Below, in pieces: positions 35,276 to 44,144 of a stretch of 64,000 nt of DNA. Position 1 is the stretch's first letter, and each line of letters opens with the position of its first letter. This stretch comes from Priestia megaterium (GTDB lineage: Bacteria > Bacillota > Bacilli > Bacillales > Bacillaceae_H). The stretch covers positions 3,563,501 to 3,627,500 of the forward strand of contig NZ_CP023317.1 in assembly GCF_009497655.1 (NCBI RefSeq), in the 5' to 3' direction. The notes below the pieces were generated by a model. It saw only the letters and a program-made list of their open reading frames with translations, was not told where the DNA came from and searched no databases. Position numbers and translations under genes: made by a program.

Positions 35276-36460
35276 ATGAAAAACAAGTTCACTGAAAAGC
35301 CTAAAAAGCTTTTTTGGATTCTTTCTTATAAATCATTAATTATCGCTATACTATTTGTTCTCTTAACATCTGCCGCTATTTTTACCGTCACGTATTCAAC
35401 TCTTCAGCATACGCTGCGCTCGAACGTTGTCTATCAAGCACTATCAAATTATAAAGCCCAAAGCTTGTTCTACTTCATGCATACGGAAAACCATCATTTC
35501 TCTCATGCCTTTGAAGAAGATTTCTCTCCGCCTCCTCTCTCTTCTGTCGCTCTGCAGCTGGCGACGAACATTCGCGTGGCAGATACAAGAAGTCTATTTG
35601 GATCAGAACTGCCCGGCTTTTCTATTTTTGATTCTCATATTCTATTAGCCGGTGAAGGAACGGATTATACAACCATTCCTCATGAATCAGCTCCTCCGCT
35701 CGAAAGCATTTCAGGAGAACGTGATTTAGATCCTGCTGAAAGCAAAACGTACGAAGAAAATAAAAAACAGTCTCAAACACAGGCCAAGCAAAGTACGGGA
35801 GACAGAAAAGTTGTATACATCTACCACACGCACAGCTGGGAATCTTATTTCCCTCTACTTGGTATGCAAGGTGAAGCGAACGAAAATAAAGCAGTTGATA
35901 ACAAAACCAACATCACGCTCGTTGGTCAAATGCTAGGAATGGAATTAAAAGCAGACGGAATCGGTTCGGAAGTAGATACAACTAATATGACGCAAAAGCT
36001 GAATGAAAAAGGCTGGGGTACAGGACGAGCCTATGCGATGTCTCGCAGCGTGGTGGAAACGGCTCTTCAGCAAAACAAAGACGTCGATTATTTAATTGAT
36101 ATTCATCGAGATTCACTGCGCCAAGAAAAAACAACGGCTACTATCAACGGCAAATCGTACGCTAAAATAATGATTGTATTAGGTGAAGCCAACCCGAAAT
36201 TTGATGAAAATGTAAAAATGGCCAAAGCGATTCATGAAAAGCTAGAGGAAAAATATCCAGGCCTTAGCCGCGGAGTGTTAAGTAAAAAGAAAACAAGCGG
36301 CAATAACGGCCTGTATAATCAAGACTTATCCGATCGCTCCATTTTAATTGAAGTAGGCGGCGTCGATAACAATATGGAAGAACTCACAAATACCGTCAAA
36401 GCCTTTTCTGATGTGTTCAGCGAGTATTACTGGCAAGCTGAAAAAGTGAATGCGCAGTAA
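35276..36460 (+). CDS. SpoIIP-like sporulation cell-wall hydrolase
   Basis: A 394-residue protein with an N-terminal membrane anchor (about residues 21-40) and a C-terminal SpoIIP domain starting at VVYIYHTHSWESYFPLL (about 179). Further SpoIIP segments are DYLIDIHRDSLRQEKTT and RSILIEVGGVDNNMEEL, including His and Glu likely to bind zinc. SpoIIP cleaves both glycan and peptide bonds during engulfment. Genomes of this group often hold a canonical spoIIP next to gpr; this copy is not, so it may be a paralogue. Confidence 0.9.
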   Translation: MKNKFTEKPKKLFWILSYKSLIIAILFVLLTSAAIFTVTYSTLQHTLRSNVVYQALSNYKAQSLFYFMHTENHHFSHAFEEDFSPPPLSSVALQLATNIRVADTRSLFGSELPGFSIFDSHILLAGEGTDYTTIPHESAPPLESISGERDLDPAESKTYEENKKQSQTQAKQSTGDRKVVYIYHTHSWESYFPLLGMQGEANENKAVDNKTNITLVGQMLGMELKADGIGSEVDTTNMTQKLNEKGWGTGRAYAMSRSVVETALQQNKDVDYLIDIHRDSLRQEKTTATINGKSYAKIMIVLGEANPKFDENVKMAKAIHEKLEEKYPGLSRGVLSKKKTSGNNGLYNQDLSDRSILIEVGGVDNNMEELTNTVKAFSDVFSEYYWQAEKVNAQ

Positions 36461-36461
36461 A

Positions 36462-36500
36462 CAAAAACTAGCTACCCCAGGTAGCTAGTTTTTGTTTTTA
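36462..36500. terminator. Bidirectional terminator
   Basis: AACAAAAACTAGCTACC and GGTAGCTAGTTTTTGTT flank CCA. The minus-strand small gene ends inside it. Confidence 0.85.
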
Positions 36501-36634
36501 TGAGAGTCACGCTTCTCCTTTTCTTCACACGCAAAGCAGACAAGCTTCCCTTCAACAACCACACCGTTCAAAAATCCCTCTAAACAGTACACGTTCTTTT
36601 GACATATCGTGCAGATTCCAACGTACTCTTTCAC
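36485..36634 (-). CDS. Small zinc-ribbon-like protein
   Basis: A 49-residue protein with two CxxC pairs (GICTICQKN and LVCFACEEKEK), spaced like a minimal zinc ribbon. It starts with GTG at 36634 after AAGGAGTGAG. It resembles the Sigma-G inhibitor Gin (CsfB) class in having paired CxxC motifs and a small size, but this is only a resemblance. No family is assigned. Confidence 0.6.
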   Translation of the reverse strand: MKEYVGICTICQKNVYCLEGFLNGVVVEGKLVCFACEEKEKRDSHKNKN

Positions 36635-36671
36635 GACTTTCTCACTCCTTACATACGATTAAAAACCATAA

Positions 36672-36697
36672 AAAAAGCTCTATTAAAGAGCTTCTTT
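36672..36697. terminator. Terminator after the GGDEF-EAL gene
   Basis: AAAAAAGCTCT and AGAGCTTCTTT flank ATTAA. Confidence 0.7.
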
Positions 36698-36716
36698 CCG
36701 TACATAGGATTTTCCT

Positions 36717-38432
36717 TCATTTCAACAAACGGCTCATTTCCTCAGGAGAAAGCGGCTTATCAAATAGATAGCCTTGACCGATATGACAGCCTTGTTCCGT
36801 CACAAACTGCAGCTGTTCTTCGTTTTCGATTCCTTCTGCGGTTAGGGCAAAATTAAGTTTTTTCCCCATTTGAATAATCGTTTCCACCAGCACTTTTCCA
36901 ACTTCATCTAAGTCATCAATAAATGATTTATCAATTTTTAACGTATTGATTGGCAAGTGTTTAAGATAGCTGAGAGAAGAGTAGCACGTTCCGAAATCAT
37001 CCATCGCCACTTTTATCCCTAGACTCCGCAGGCGGTTTAGCACTTTTTTCGATTCTTGACTGTTTTGAATAACGCTTTCGGTGATTTCAAGTTCTAGAAA
37101 GTGCGGCTCAAGGCCCGTTTTCTTCAAAATTTGTTCCATGTCCGTTACAAATCGTGAGGACTTCAGCTGAATAGGTGACACGTTCACCCCTATTTTACTC
37201 GCTTTTAAATTTATCTCCGTCCATGCTTTCATTTGCTGACATGCTTCTTCTAATACCCATTTGCCAACCGGTACAATCAAACCAACTTCTTCTAAAATGG
37301 GCAAAAATTCATTTGGATAGACAGTACCAAATTTTGCGCTATTCCAGCGGATAAGCGCTTCTGCCCCTATGACATCAGACGTTTTCAAATCGATTAACGG
37401 CTGATAAACGAGCTGAAACTCATTTCTTTCTAACGCATACTTTAACTCATTCTCCATGCTAATCGTTTTAATGATTTTTTCATTTGATGAAGAAGAACTC
37501 ATTTCATATGTGTTTCGCCCATTTCGTTTTGCTACATACATCGCAATATCTGCTTGCTTAATTAACCTGTCAATTAGTTCATCTGCGTCTTTTGGAATAA
37601 TATGCTGCTGACATTCCTTTGAAAATAGGCTGATGCCAACGCTTGTAGAGGTTAGCACTTTATCTCCATCTATATAAAAAGGAAGCGACATTTCTTTTAC
37701 AATCTGCTCGGTCATTTCTTCAATTTCCTCAACAGTTTTTAGTGTATGAAGCACTAAAATAAACTCATCGCCCCCGTGCCGCGAGATAAAATCAGAGGAC
37801 GGAATACATTTTTTTAATCTTTCTGCTACGCGCCTCAGCAGCACATCGCCGTGATGATGGCCAAGCGTATCATTTATTGATTTGAAGCGGTCTAAATCTA
37901 AAAATAAAATAGCCAGCAGTTCTGGAGATTCTTCATCTAAAAACAGTTTTTTTAGCTGTTTGTTTAACCAGTAGCGGTTAGGTAAATTAGTTAACGGATC
38001 ATAATAAGCCATTTGCTTAATTTTTTCTTCATATGCTTTTCGCTTTGTAATATCATTGCGAATTGATACGTACTGATACGGTTTTCCTCGTTCATCTAAA
38101 AATGGAACAATGGTTGTATCCACCCAGTAATACGAACCGTCTTTTGCCTTGTTTTTTATTTCTCCGTGCCAGACCTTACCTGAGCTGATTGTACTCCATA
38201 ACTCTTTAAAAAACCGTTTTGAGTGATGTTTCGAATTAATAATACGATGATCTTGACCGAGAAGCTCATGTCTTTCATATTTAGAAATTTCACAGAATTT
38301 ATCGTTCACGTGATTGATGAATCCGCGACTATCTGTAATCGCTACAATCGATGATTCATTTAACGCAAGTTCAATATCATTTAGTTTTTTCAGCGCTTCT
38401 TTAAATTTATATTCAAAATGCCTGTTTTCCAT
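36717..38432 (-). CDS. PAS-GGDEF-EAL cyclic-di-GMP protein
   Basis: A 571-residue cytoplasmic protein. A PAS-PAC sensor (about residues 20-130) precedes a GGDEF domain with intact RHGGDEF (about 218) and an EAL domain with EALIRW (about 352). In the EAL domain the loop reads [10 protein letters not shown], Cys replacing the usual Gly, while the Glu, Asp-Asp and Lys metal-site residues are kept. It could make and break cyclic-di-GMP. It lies just downstream of the PNAG synthesis operon, which such signalling often controls. Confidence 0.92.
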   Translation of the reverse strand: MENRHFEYKFKEALKKLNDIELALNESSIVAITDSRGFINHVNDKFCEISKYERHELLGQDHRIINSKHHSKRFFKELWSTISSGKVWHGEIKNKAKDGSYYWVDTTIVPFLDERGKPYQYVSIRNDITKRKAYEEKIKQMAYYDPLTNLPNRYWLNKQLKKLFLDEESPELLAILFLDLDRFKSINDTLGHHHGDVLLRRVAERLKKCIPSSDFISRHGGDEFILVLHTLKTVEEIEEMTEQIVKEMSLPFYIDGDKVLTSTSVGISLFSKECQQHIIPKDADELIDRLIKQADIAMYVAKRNGRNTYEMSSSSSNEKIIKTISMENELKYALERNEFQLVYQPLIDLKTSDVIGAEALIRWNSAKFGTVYPNEFLPILEEVGLIVPVGKWVLEEACQQMKAWTEINLKASKIGVNVSPIQLKSSRFVTDMEQILKKTGLEPHFLELEITESVIQNSQESKKVLNRLRSLGIKVAMDDFGTCYSSLSYLKHLPINTLKIDKSFIDDLDEVGKVLVETIIQMGKKLNFALTAEGIENEEQLQFVTEQGCHIGQGYLFDKPLSPEEMSRLLK

Positions 38433-38812
38433 ATCCTATACACCTTTATCAAAATTTTAACGATAAAACAAAACCCATGACGAAATGATAGAGAGGAATC
38501 GTGAATAATGAATACAATTTAATTAGCAATGGACAGTGAATTAGTTTGTCCGATTGCCTTACATTCGTAAAATAGTAAGCGTACAATTGCCGCTTTTCCT
38601 CTTTACACCTTTACAAACTTCTTACACGCAGTTTGTAAAAGGATTGATAGATAGTTTCGTTTATCCATATCTGTTATCACAACTTTTCTATGGTAACATT
38701 AAAATGATTTTTATAGAAATGAAAGTGTACTTTCTTCACGTAATTGACATACCTTTTGATGGTAAACAGAAAAAAGCCTCTGCTTTAGACAGAGGCTTTT
38801 TTCACTTTCTTC
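38433..38812. other. Intergenic region with terminator of the PNAG operon
   Basis: No gene seen. A strong bidirectional terminator lies at 38771-38803 (AAAAAAGCCTCTG and CAGAGGCTTTTTT around CTTTAGA), ending the pgaC-pgaD-icaB transcript. The rest is AT-rich and probably carries the GGDEF-EAL promoter. Confidence 0.6.
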
Positions 38813-39679
38813 TCATGAGCTCGTACGCGTCAGCCACGGAAGAATAAGATATTGAAAGGTTTTGTTGTACACAACAATCCGGTTAAGATAATACGGATCG
38901 TTGTCTTTTGTAATAACATGAGGGGCTAAAATAGCTGCTTGGTGAAAACCAGCATCTTTCACAATCTTAGCTACGTCATCATTCGTATTGCCGTATGGAT
39001 AGGCAAAGTAAACGGGGTCTATTCCTAAATGGTTCTTAATCGTTTCTTTGCTTTTTCGTAAATCACGAGCAAACGCGCTGTATTTAGCAGGCGTCAGAAA
39101 TAAAGGCTTGTCTTCTTCTAAACGGTGCATATCATATGTATGCGAACCGATTGTCGCAAGGCCGCTGTCTTTCATTTCTTTTAGCTGACTCCATGAAGCC
39201 ATATTTAAATTTTGAAAGTCCTCTGCTCCCACTTGTCCTGCGATTACATATAGCGTAAACGGAATGTTTTCCTTTTTCAAAATTGGAAAAGCGTTTTGAT
39301 ACACGGTACGGTCAATATCGTCAAATGAAATCCATACGCAGCGTTTTGGAAACGTGCCTTTTTGCTGATACGTTTCAATATCTTTTGGCGTAACAAACGT
39401 AGCGTCAAGTTCCTTCAGCTTTTTTAACTGTTGTTCAAAATCATTGCTGTAGACGCTGTACTCTGTCAGTTCGTCAGACTTTGTAACTGAGCTGACAATT
39501 CGATTAAACCAATTATGCTTGCGCACGCGATGATAATTTAAGCCTAAGCATCCGTTCGTCTCAAGCGCTGGCTCCACGGTCGTTGTTGCTTTCGCCTTAT
39601 CTTCCCAGTTCACTACTTTAAAGAAAATAAAGCCAACTACCGCTGCCGCAATTAAAAGAAAGAATACATATTTCTTCAT
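38813..39679 (-). CDS. icaB: Poly-N-acetylglucosamine deacetylase (IcaB/PgaB-type)
   Basis: A 288-residue polysaccharide deacetylase with an N-terminal membrane anchor (about residues 4-22). CLGLNYHRVRKHNWFNR matches the start of IcaB-type domains. SFDDIDR holds the metal-binding Asp, and GSHTYDMHRL the H-x4-H-type pair. It partly deacetylates PNAG outside the cell so that it sticks to surfaces. The start overlaps the stop of the preceding gene by 4 bp. Confidence 0.9.
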   Translation of the reverse strand: MKKYVFFLLIAAAVVGFIFFKVVNWEDKAKATTTVEPALETNGCLGLNYHRVRKHNWFNRIVSSVTKSDELTEYSVYSNDFEQQLKKLKELDATFVTPKDIETYQQKGTFPKRCVWISFDDIDRTVYQNAFPILKKENIPFTLYVIAGQVGAEDFQNLNMASWSQLKEMKDSGLATIGSHTYDMHRLEEDKPLFLTPAKYSAFARDLRKSKETIKNHLGIDPVYFAYPYGNTNDDVAKIVKDAGFHQAAILAPHVITKDNDPYYLNRIVVYNKTFQYLILPWLTRTSS

Positions 39680-40137
39680 GCGTGCTTCCTCTCCTCAGTA
39701 TGTTTTAACGGATTAACATCAAACTCGATGTACTGTGCACGCTGAAGCTCTTGAATTTGATCCTTCGATAAAAGCTCAAGACGCTCTAAATCTTTAATAC
39801 TCGTATACGCCGGCTCTTTTCGTCGGTTTAAGCTTCCAAATCTCTTTTTGTTGTAGAATCTCCATAAAAACAGAGCCAGGAAAAAGAAGCAAAAAATAGC
39901 GAGTCCAATTACTAAAAACGTTCGAATTTCGCCGTTCGTCGTTTTGAACGCAATTTTTAATACCCCGCTGTAACGGTCATTTACGCCGATAACAGCTGAA
40001 AGGAAAAACCAAAGAACAATGGCACAATACATCCAAAAAACAGATGAAACAATGATGCTTATCACGAATCGAGCAAGAGGCTGCTTAGCTTGAATCATGA
40101 TTTGCTCTTCGTTAAGCCGCGGTCTGGACTGCTCCAT
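39676..40137 (-). CDS. PgaD/IcaD-like PNAG synthase auxiliary membrane protein
   Basis: A 153-residue protein with two membrane segments (about residues 22-47 and 76-93) and a basic, helical C-terminus. Size, topology and position between the glycosyltransferase and deacetylase genes indicate the auxiliary subunit of the PNAG synthase. Sequence similarity to IcaD or PgaD is weak by eye. It overlaps the upstream gene by 43 bp. Confidence 0.75.
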   Translation of the reverse strand: MEQSRPRLNEEQIMIQAKQPLARFVISIIVSSVFWMYCAIVLWFFLSAVIGVNDRYSGVLKIAFKTTNGEIRTFLVIGLAIFCFFFLALFLWRFYNKKRFGSLNRRKEPAYTSIKDLERLELLSKDQIQELQRAQYIEFDVNPLKHTEERKHA

Positions 40138-41351
40138 GTGGCATAGCCTCCTTTCACTCTAGATCTGATAGCACGAGGAAATGCGCCCACTACCACAATC
40201 GTATTGACAATCCAGTAAAGCGCTGGGTACCATGCAGCCCAGACGTAATACCGCTTCACGTTGTCGTATTTCGAATCAATTTTCAGCGCAATAAACAGCT
40301 GAATTAAGCTCATAAATACAAGGGAAAATGACGTAAACGTAAACCAAAACAGTATGTCTTGAGGACTGTTCGCGGTAACAAGCAGCATGATCGTCACAAA
40401 CAGCCATGCGAATGACCAAAGAGTACTGATCCACTGCTCTAGGTATACAATCCAAATTCTGCGCTGCTTCCATTTTAATAACACTTTCCAGTGGCGAAGC
40501 ATTACCTCTTGCCCACCTTGAGCCCAACGTACTCGCTGCTTCCAAATTCCTTTTAAGGTTTCGGGCACAAGCATCCAGCACAATGCCCGCGGTTCATAGC
40601 GGATATCCCAAAAGCGCTGCTGCAGCTTCCAGCTTACGGCGATATCTTCCGTAATCATGTCACGATCCCACAGCCCGACGTCCACAAGTGCTTTCTTTCG
40701 AAAAGCCACTACTACGCCTGAGACCGTCATTACTTTTCCTAAAATTCGCTGTGTTCGTTTAATAGAACCGATAATAGAAGAATACTCAACTAGCTGAATG
40801 CGACTCAGCAGCGTATTACGGTTTCGAATGCGCGGATTTCCGGTAACGGCTCCCAGCCGTTCCCCTTTATGAAGAAAATGATGGATTAGATAATACGGAG
40901 CGTCTTGATCTAAAATAGCGTCTGAATCTAAGCAGATTAAAAACTCAGCTTTAGATGCGTGCGCACCTAAATGCAACGCGTTGGCTTTTCCTTTATTTTC
41001 ATAAAGCTGAATCACACGAACTTCAGGGTGATTCCTGCTGATTTCCTTTAAAATATCAGCTGTTCCATCGGTGCTTCCATCGTTAATAAGGATGATTTCT
41101 TTAGACGGATAATCTAACGCCAAAAGGTGCTTAAGCGTTTCTTCAATCGTTTCTTCTTCATTATAGCAAGGCACTAAAAAGCTCACTAACGGCCAATCAA
41201 CTGTTGAAAAATCAACTTTAGGATCTCGGTCGCGATAGCGTATGTAAATAAGCGTGCCCGCAATCCAAAATAAAGACATAATAAATGGATACCAGAAAAC
41301 AAAGCTCGCGAGCTTTTCAAATCCAGGTATTAATACGTGTTGCATATTCAT
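40095..41351 (-). CDS. pgaC: Poly-beta-1,6-N-acetylglucosamine synthase (PgaC/IcaA-type)
   Basis: A 418-residue membrane glycosyltransferase of family GT2. SFLVPCYNEEETI, INDGSTDGT, LDSDAILD, EDIAVSWKLQ and the QRVRWAQGG motif (Q-x-x-R-W) are all present, with membrane segments at both ends. It polymerises UDP-GlcNAc into the biofilm polysaccharide PNAG. It is the first gene of a three-gene operon; an icaC-type transporter is missing. Confidence 0.93.
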   Translation of the reverse strand: MNMQHVLIPGFEKLASFVFWYPFIMSLFWIAGTLIYIRYRDRDPKVDFSTVDWPLVSFLVPCYNEEETIEETLKHLLALDYPSKEIILINDGSTDGTADILKEISRNHPEVRVIQLYENKGKANALHLGAHASKAEFLICLDSDAILDQDAPYYLIHHFLHKGERLGAVTGNPRIRNRNTLLSRIQLVEYSSIIGSIKRTQRILGKVMTVSGVVVAFRKKALVDVGLWDRDMITEDIAVSWKLQQRFWDIRYEPRALCWMLVPETLKGIWKQRVRWAQGGQEVMLRHWKVLLKWKQRRIWIVYLEQWISTLWSFAWLFVTIMLLVTANSPQDILFWFTFTSFSLVFMSLIQLFIALKIDSKYDNVKRYYVWAAWYPALYWIVNTIVVVGAFPRAIRSRVKGGYATWSSPDRGLTKSKS

Positions 41352-41644
41352 TTTTCTGACTCCTTCATACCAATTAAAATTGCACAGAGTGACAATTTTA
41401 TCATTAAATTGGTTAAATAGAACATAGTAATTTTAACCATCTAAAAAAAGAGTCTTTTAAACTACGTTTATTCCTATATTATACAACCCCTTTATGTAAG
41501 TAAGAAGCACCAATAAAGGATGGGCAAGTTACCTACTTAAAGAAGTGACATATAGTATCACTATAGATTTCTTTCACCATAAAAAACGTGAGGGTTGCAG
41601 CTAGTATATGAAAGAAATTCTTTCCCTAAGGAGGAATAACAAAT
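41352..41644. other. Divergent region between PNAG operon and ferritin
   Basis: About 290 bp, AT-rich, no gene seen. It must hold the promoters of both the PNAG operon and ferritin. An inexact CCATCTAAAAAAAG-type tract and a TATATTATAC near 41474-41483 are visible, but no site can be assigned with confidence. Confidence 0.4.
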
Positions 41645-42166
41645 ATGAACGAACAAATTCAAAAACTGCTCAATAACTTAATTCAACTTGAACACGTCTC
41701 TTCAACTTTGTACCTAGCTATGTCTAACTATATGAATCGATTAAACTATAAAGGAATGGGCAGCTGGCTACGCCTGCAGTCTGAAGAAGAACGCACTCAT
41801 ATGCTAAAACTTATTGACTACTTAGTTGACCGCGGCGGAACGGTTGAATTAAGTTCTTTACCTGCTCAGCCAAGTGAGTTTGGGACACCGTTAGAAACGT
41901 TTCAAAAAGTATTGGAGCATGAAAAGTTCGTCACAAATTCTTATCGTCAAGCGTTTCAATTTATCAGCCAAGCGAACGATCCTCAAACCCTAGTCATCGT
42001 GCAGGACTTTTTGAGAGAACAAGTCGATGAAGAAGCTCAGGCTCAGACAATCGTAGACCGCTTAAAAATTGCTCAAAATAACCCTGCAGCTATTTTTATA
42101 CTCGATCAAGAACTAGGACAGCGAAAAGCTGCGCCGGCAGCGGGCGGAGCAGCTGCGCAAGGTTAA
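41645..42166 (+). CDS. ftnA: Ferritin
   Basis: A 173-residue bacterial non-heme ferritin. Ferroxidase ligands are visible: Glu in IQLEHVSSTLYLA, the EExxH pattern in SEEERTHMLKLIDYL, Glu in VLEHEKF, and Gln/Glu in LREQVDEEAQAQ. The C-terminus is an Ala/Gly-rich tail (KAAPAAGGAAAQG). It oxidises and stores iron as a 24-mer. ATG lies 8 nt after AAGGAGG. A His/Tyr-rich small frame follows. Confidence 0.93.
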   Translation: MNEQIQKLLNNLIQLEHVSSTLYLAMSNYMNRLNYKGMGSWLRLQSEEERTHMLKLIDYLVDRGGTVELSSLPAQPSEFGTPLETFQKVLEHEKFVTNSYRQAFQFISQANDPQTLVIVQDFLREQVDEEAQAQTIVDRLKIAQNNPAAIFILDQELGQRKAAPAAGGAAAQG

Positions 42167-42188
42167 ACGCGCAGAAGATTGCCGAACA

Positions 42189-42389
42189 ATGTACAAAAAC
42201 AATACCACGCCTCCCGTTTCCTTGTTTCGAGTTGGGATTCATCACGGCTATTACGGCTATCCGCCCAATGTGTACGACGCCATTCAAAGGCTTATGAATC
42301 AATATATGCATCAGCTTCACTATCATCGCCCTCAGTACGTTCACGTGTACTACGTGCACCCTTCTCTTATTCACTACTACCTTCACTGA
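42189..42389 (+). CDS. Possible small His/Tyr-rich protein
   Basis: A 66-residue frame starting 22 bp after the ferritin stop, with no convincing ribosome site. It is very rich in His (11) and Tyr (11), for example IHHGYYGYPP and HRPQYVHVYYVHPSLIHYYLH. The bias could mean metal binding or a coat-type protein, or could be a non-coding artefact. No family is recognised. Confidence 0.45.
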   Translation: MYKNNTTPPVSLFRVGIHHGYYGYPPNVYDAIQRLMNQYMHQLHYHRPQYVHVYYVHPSLIHYYLH

Positions 42390-42531
42390 GTGGAGGAAAA
42401 CAGGAATTTTGTTTCATGAAGAAATTCACTGCTTTTCCACCTAATTCAGGAATTCCAATCAAAAATATGGATATTTATGCTAATATAAAATTTATTAATC
42501 ATATAAAGAAATAATATTAGCGGGGTGTCAT

Positions 42532-42687
42532 ATGGATAATCAATACGTTGTAGGATGGGGAACGCTGGCTCTAATTAATGCCGGATTAGCGCAAGGTAAA
42601 AATCGAACCGGTCTGAACTGGTTCTTATTATCTCTTGCTTTAGGACCGCTTGCTACCTTCATCTTACTGCTGGTTGAAAAACGATAA
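42532..42687 (+). CDS. Small single-pass membrane protein
   Basis: A 51-residue protein with GLNWFLLSLALGPLATFILLLVEKR at the C-terminal half, a layout like small phospholipase-D-nuclease N-terminal-type or superinfection-immunity-like membrane peptides. ATG at 42532 follows GGGGTGTC. A clean terminator (AGCTCA/TGAGCT, 42697-42722) follows, supporting a real gene. Confidence 0.6.
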   Translation: MDNQYVVGWGTLALINAGLAQGKNRTGLNWFLLSLALGPLATFILLLVEKR

Positions 42688-43168
42688 AATTAGCTCAAAG
42701 CTCATTACATTGAGCTTTTTTCTTTATTCTTCAACTATAACTGCTCTCCAAAACAAGTAAAAAAAGCACTGCTTGAAATTTTTTTCTAGGCTTAATATGC
42801 ATAAATCTATTCATCATTCAGACTGAGTTCCGCGGCATTTTTTGATTAAAAACCTACATCTACTCTTTAGAAATAGGGTATTGGCCCTTTTTAAGCCTTT
42901 TTTTCTTTCTCTTCTTGCAATAAAACCAAAAGAAAGAATAACGCTTTTATTCTATGCTTTTTCAATTATAGATTAACTTGTTTTCTTCAGATGATTACCA
43001 TTTACACGGGAAAGCTGTGCATCTACTGAATGAGGTCAAACTTCCTGTATTTCTCAATCTGTAGGATGAATAAATACTCATTTGCTTCATTTGACAAAGA
43101 AATAAATGCTGTGTAATTTAAGTAACATACCCCATCTAAACTGTTTTTAGAAAGGATTAAGTAGCAAG
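42688..43168. other. Intergenic region upstream of the AbrB-like gene
   Basis: About 480 bp without a gene. It begins with a terminator (42690-42722). A good SigA promoter lies near its right end: TTGACA (43091-43096), 17-bp spacer, TAATTT (43114-43119), 50 bp before the AbrB-like start. Confidence 0.6.
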
Positions 43169-43894
43169 ATGCGTACAAAAAAAGAAGAGTGTATAATTGA
43201 TGAAATGGGAAGAGTATCCCTTCCTTCTTTGTTTATGCAACTAACGAAACTCGAGACGAACGACAAAGTTCTTTTACGGAGCTGTGATGATTGGATTATT
43301 ATTGATCATCATGATGAAAATGTCCCCGTTCCTTCTCATATCTTCATTCGAACAATTGACCATATGGGTAGAATAGTCATTCCAAGATCCCTGCGAGATG
43401 ACTATGAACTTAAGCCATTTGATTATGTAGAACTATACGTAGTAGAACAGCAAATTGTTATGAAAAAAAGAGACGAAAAAACGATAGCGCTTTCACAAAA
43501 ACCTGTGGCACCTCCTCCTTATTATGCAACATTAACCGGACGGCAGATTCAGCTCACTTCTGAACTGTTAACGTCAGTCGAATTGGGTGCAAACATGGAG
43601 GTTCAATTTTTTATTAACCAAGAAAATAACATTGTGATTCGAAAATATGAAATGAGTTTTGGTCAGAAAACGTCTTTAACATTTACGGCTCAATCTCGAA
43701 AAATTGATGACCGTTTTCGACTTACTATTCCTAAAAAGCTGCGAGATGATTTCTCTATTCACTCAGGTACAATGTTAAAAATAAAGAAGGGCAATAAGCA
43801 GCTAATTTTAGAAAAAGTGGAAAATGAAAAAGAGATTAGCAGCGTATTATCTCAGCAAATAGACGCAGCAATTGTTGAAAAATTACCGAAATAA
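43169..43894 (+). CDS. Regulator with four tandem AbrB-like repeats
   Basis: A 241-residue protein built of four SpoVT/AbrB-type swapped-hairpin units: about 8-46 (IIDEMGRVSLPSLFMQL), 58-99 (TIDHMGRIVIPRSLRDDYEL), 117-158 (YYATLTGRQIQLTSELL, degenerate) and 169-218 (RKIDDRFRLTIPKKLRDDF). AbrB and SpoVT have one unit per chain and dimerise to bind DNA. Units 2 and 4 are closest to consensus. The ribosome site is AGAAAGGA. Probably a DNA-binding transition-state type regulator; target unknown. Confidence 0.8.
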   Translation: MRTKKEECIIDEMGRVSLPSLFMQLTKLETNDKVLLRSCDDWIIIDHHDENVPVPSHIFIRTIDHMGRIVIPRSLRDDYELKPFDYVELYVVEQQIVMKKRDEKTIALSQKPVAPPPYYATLTGRQIQLTSELLTSVELGANMEVQFFINQENNIVIRKYEMSFGQKTSLTFTAQSRKIDDRFRLTIPKKLRDDFSIHSGTMLKIKKGNKQLILEKVENEKEISSVLSQQIDAAIVEKLPK

Positions 43895-43935
43895 GAACGA
43901 CGCCAAAAACAAATGGTTTCCTATGGATTCAAAGC

Positions 43936-43990
43936 AAAAGCTAAGAGTTGAGTATAGACTGACCCTTTCTATACTCAACTCTTAGCTTTT
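43936..43990. terminator. Long perfect hairpin after the AbrB-like gene
   Basis: A 23-bp perfect stem with a 9-nt loop (CTGACCCTT); the inner arm begins CTAAGAGTTGAGTATAGA. A-run and T-run edges allow termination in both directions. The stem is longer than any other terminator here. Confidence 0.75.
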
Positions 43991-44144
43991 AGACTTATCT
44001 TCCATAAACGTGTACAAGCCGGTTACTCCACATGATAGCACTATCTCCAAAATAATACACCATTTCCATATCCATCAAAATCATTGTAACTAATTTGAAT
44101 ATATGACTATAATAAGGTACTTTGGACAAAGGAGGCTGATTTAG

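Noticed and set aside
42096-42386. Minus-strand 96-codon frame over the ferritin end
   Set aside because: It is antisense to the firm ferritin gene, has no ribosome site and reads as a mirror of the His/Tyr codons (His/Val runs).
42417-42514. Plus-strand frame of about 32 codons starting MKKFTAFPPNSG
   Set aside because: The purine-rich sequence lies about 20 nt away from the start, too far, and the peptide shows no recognisable feature.
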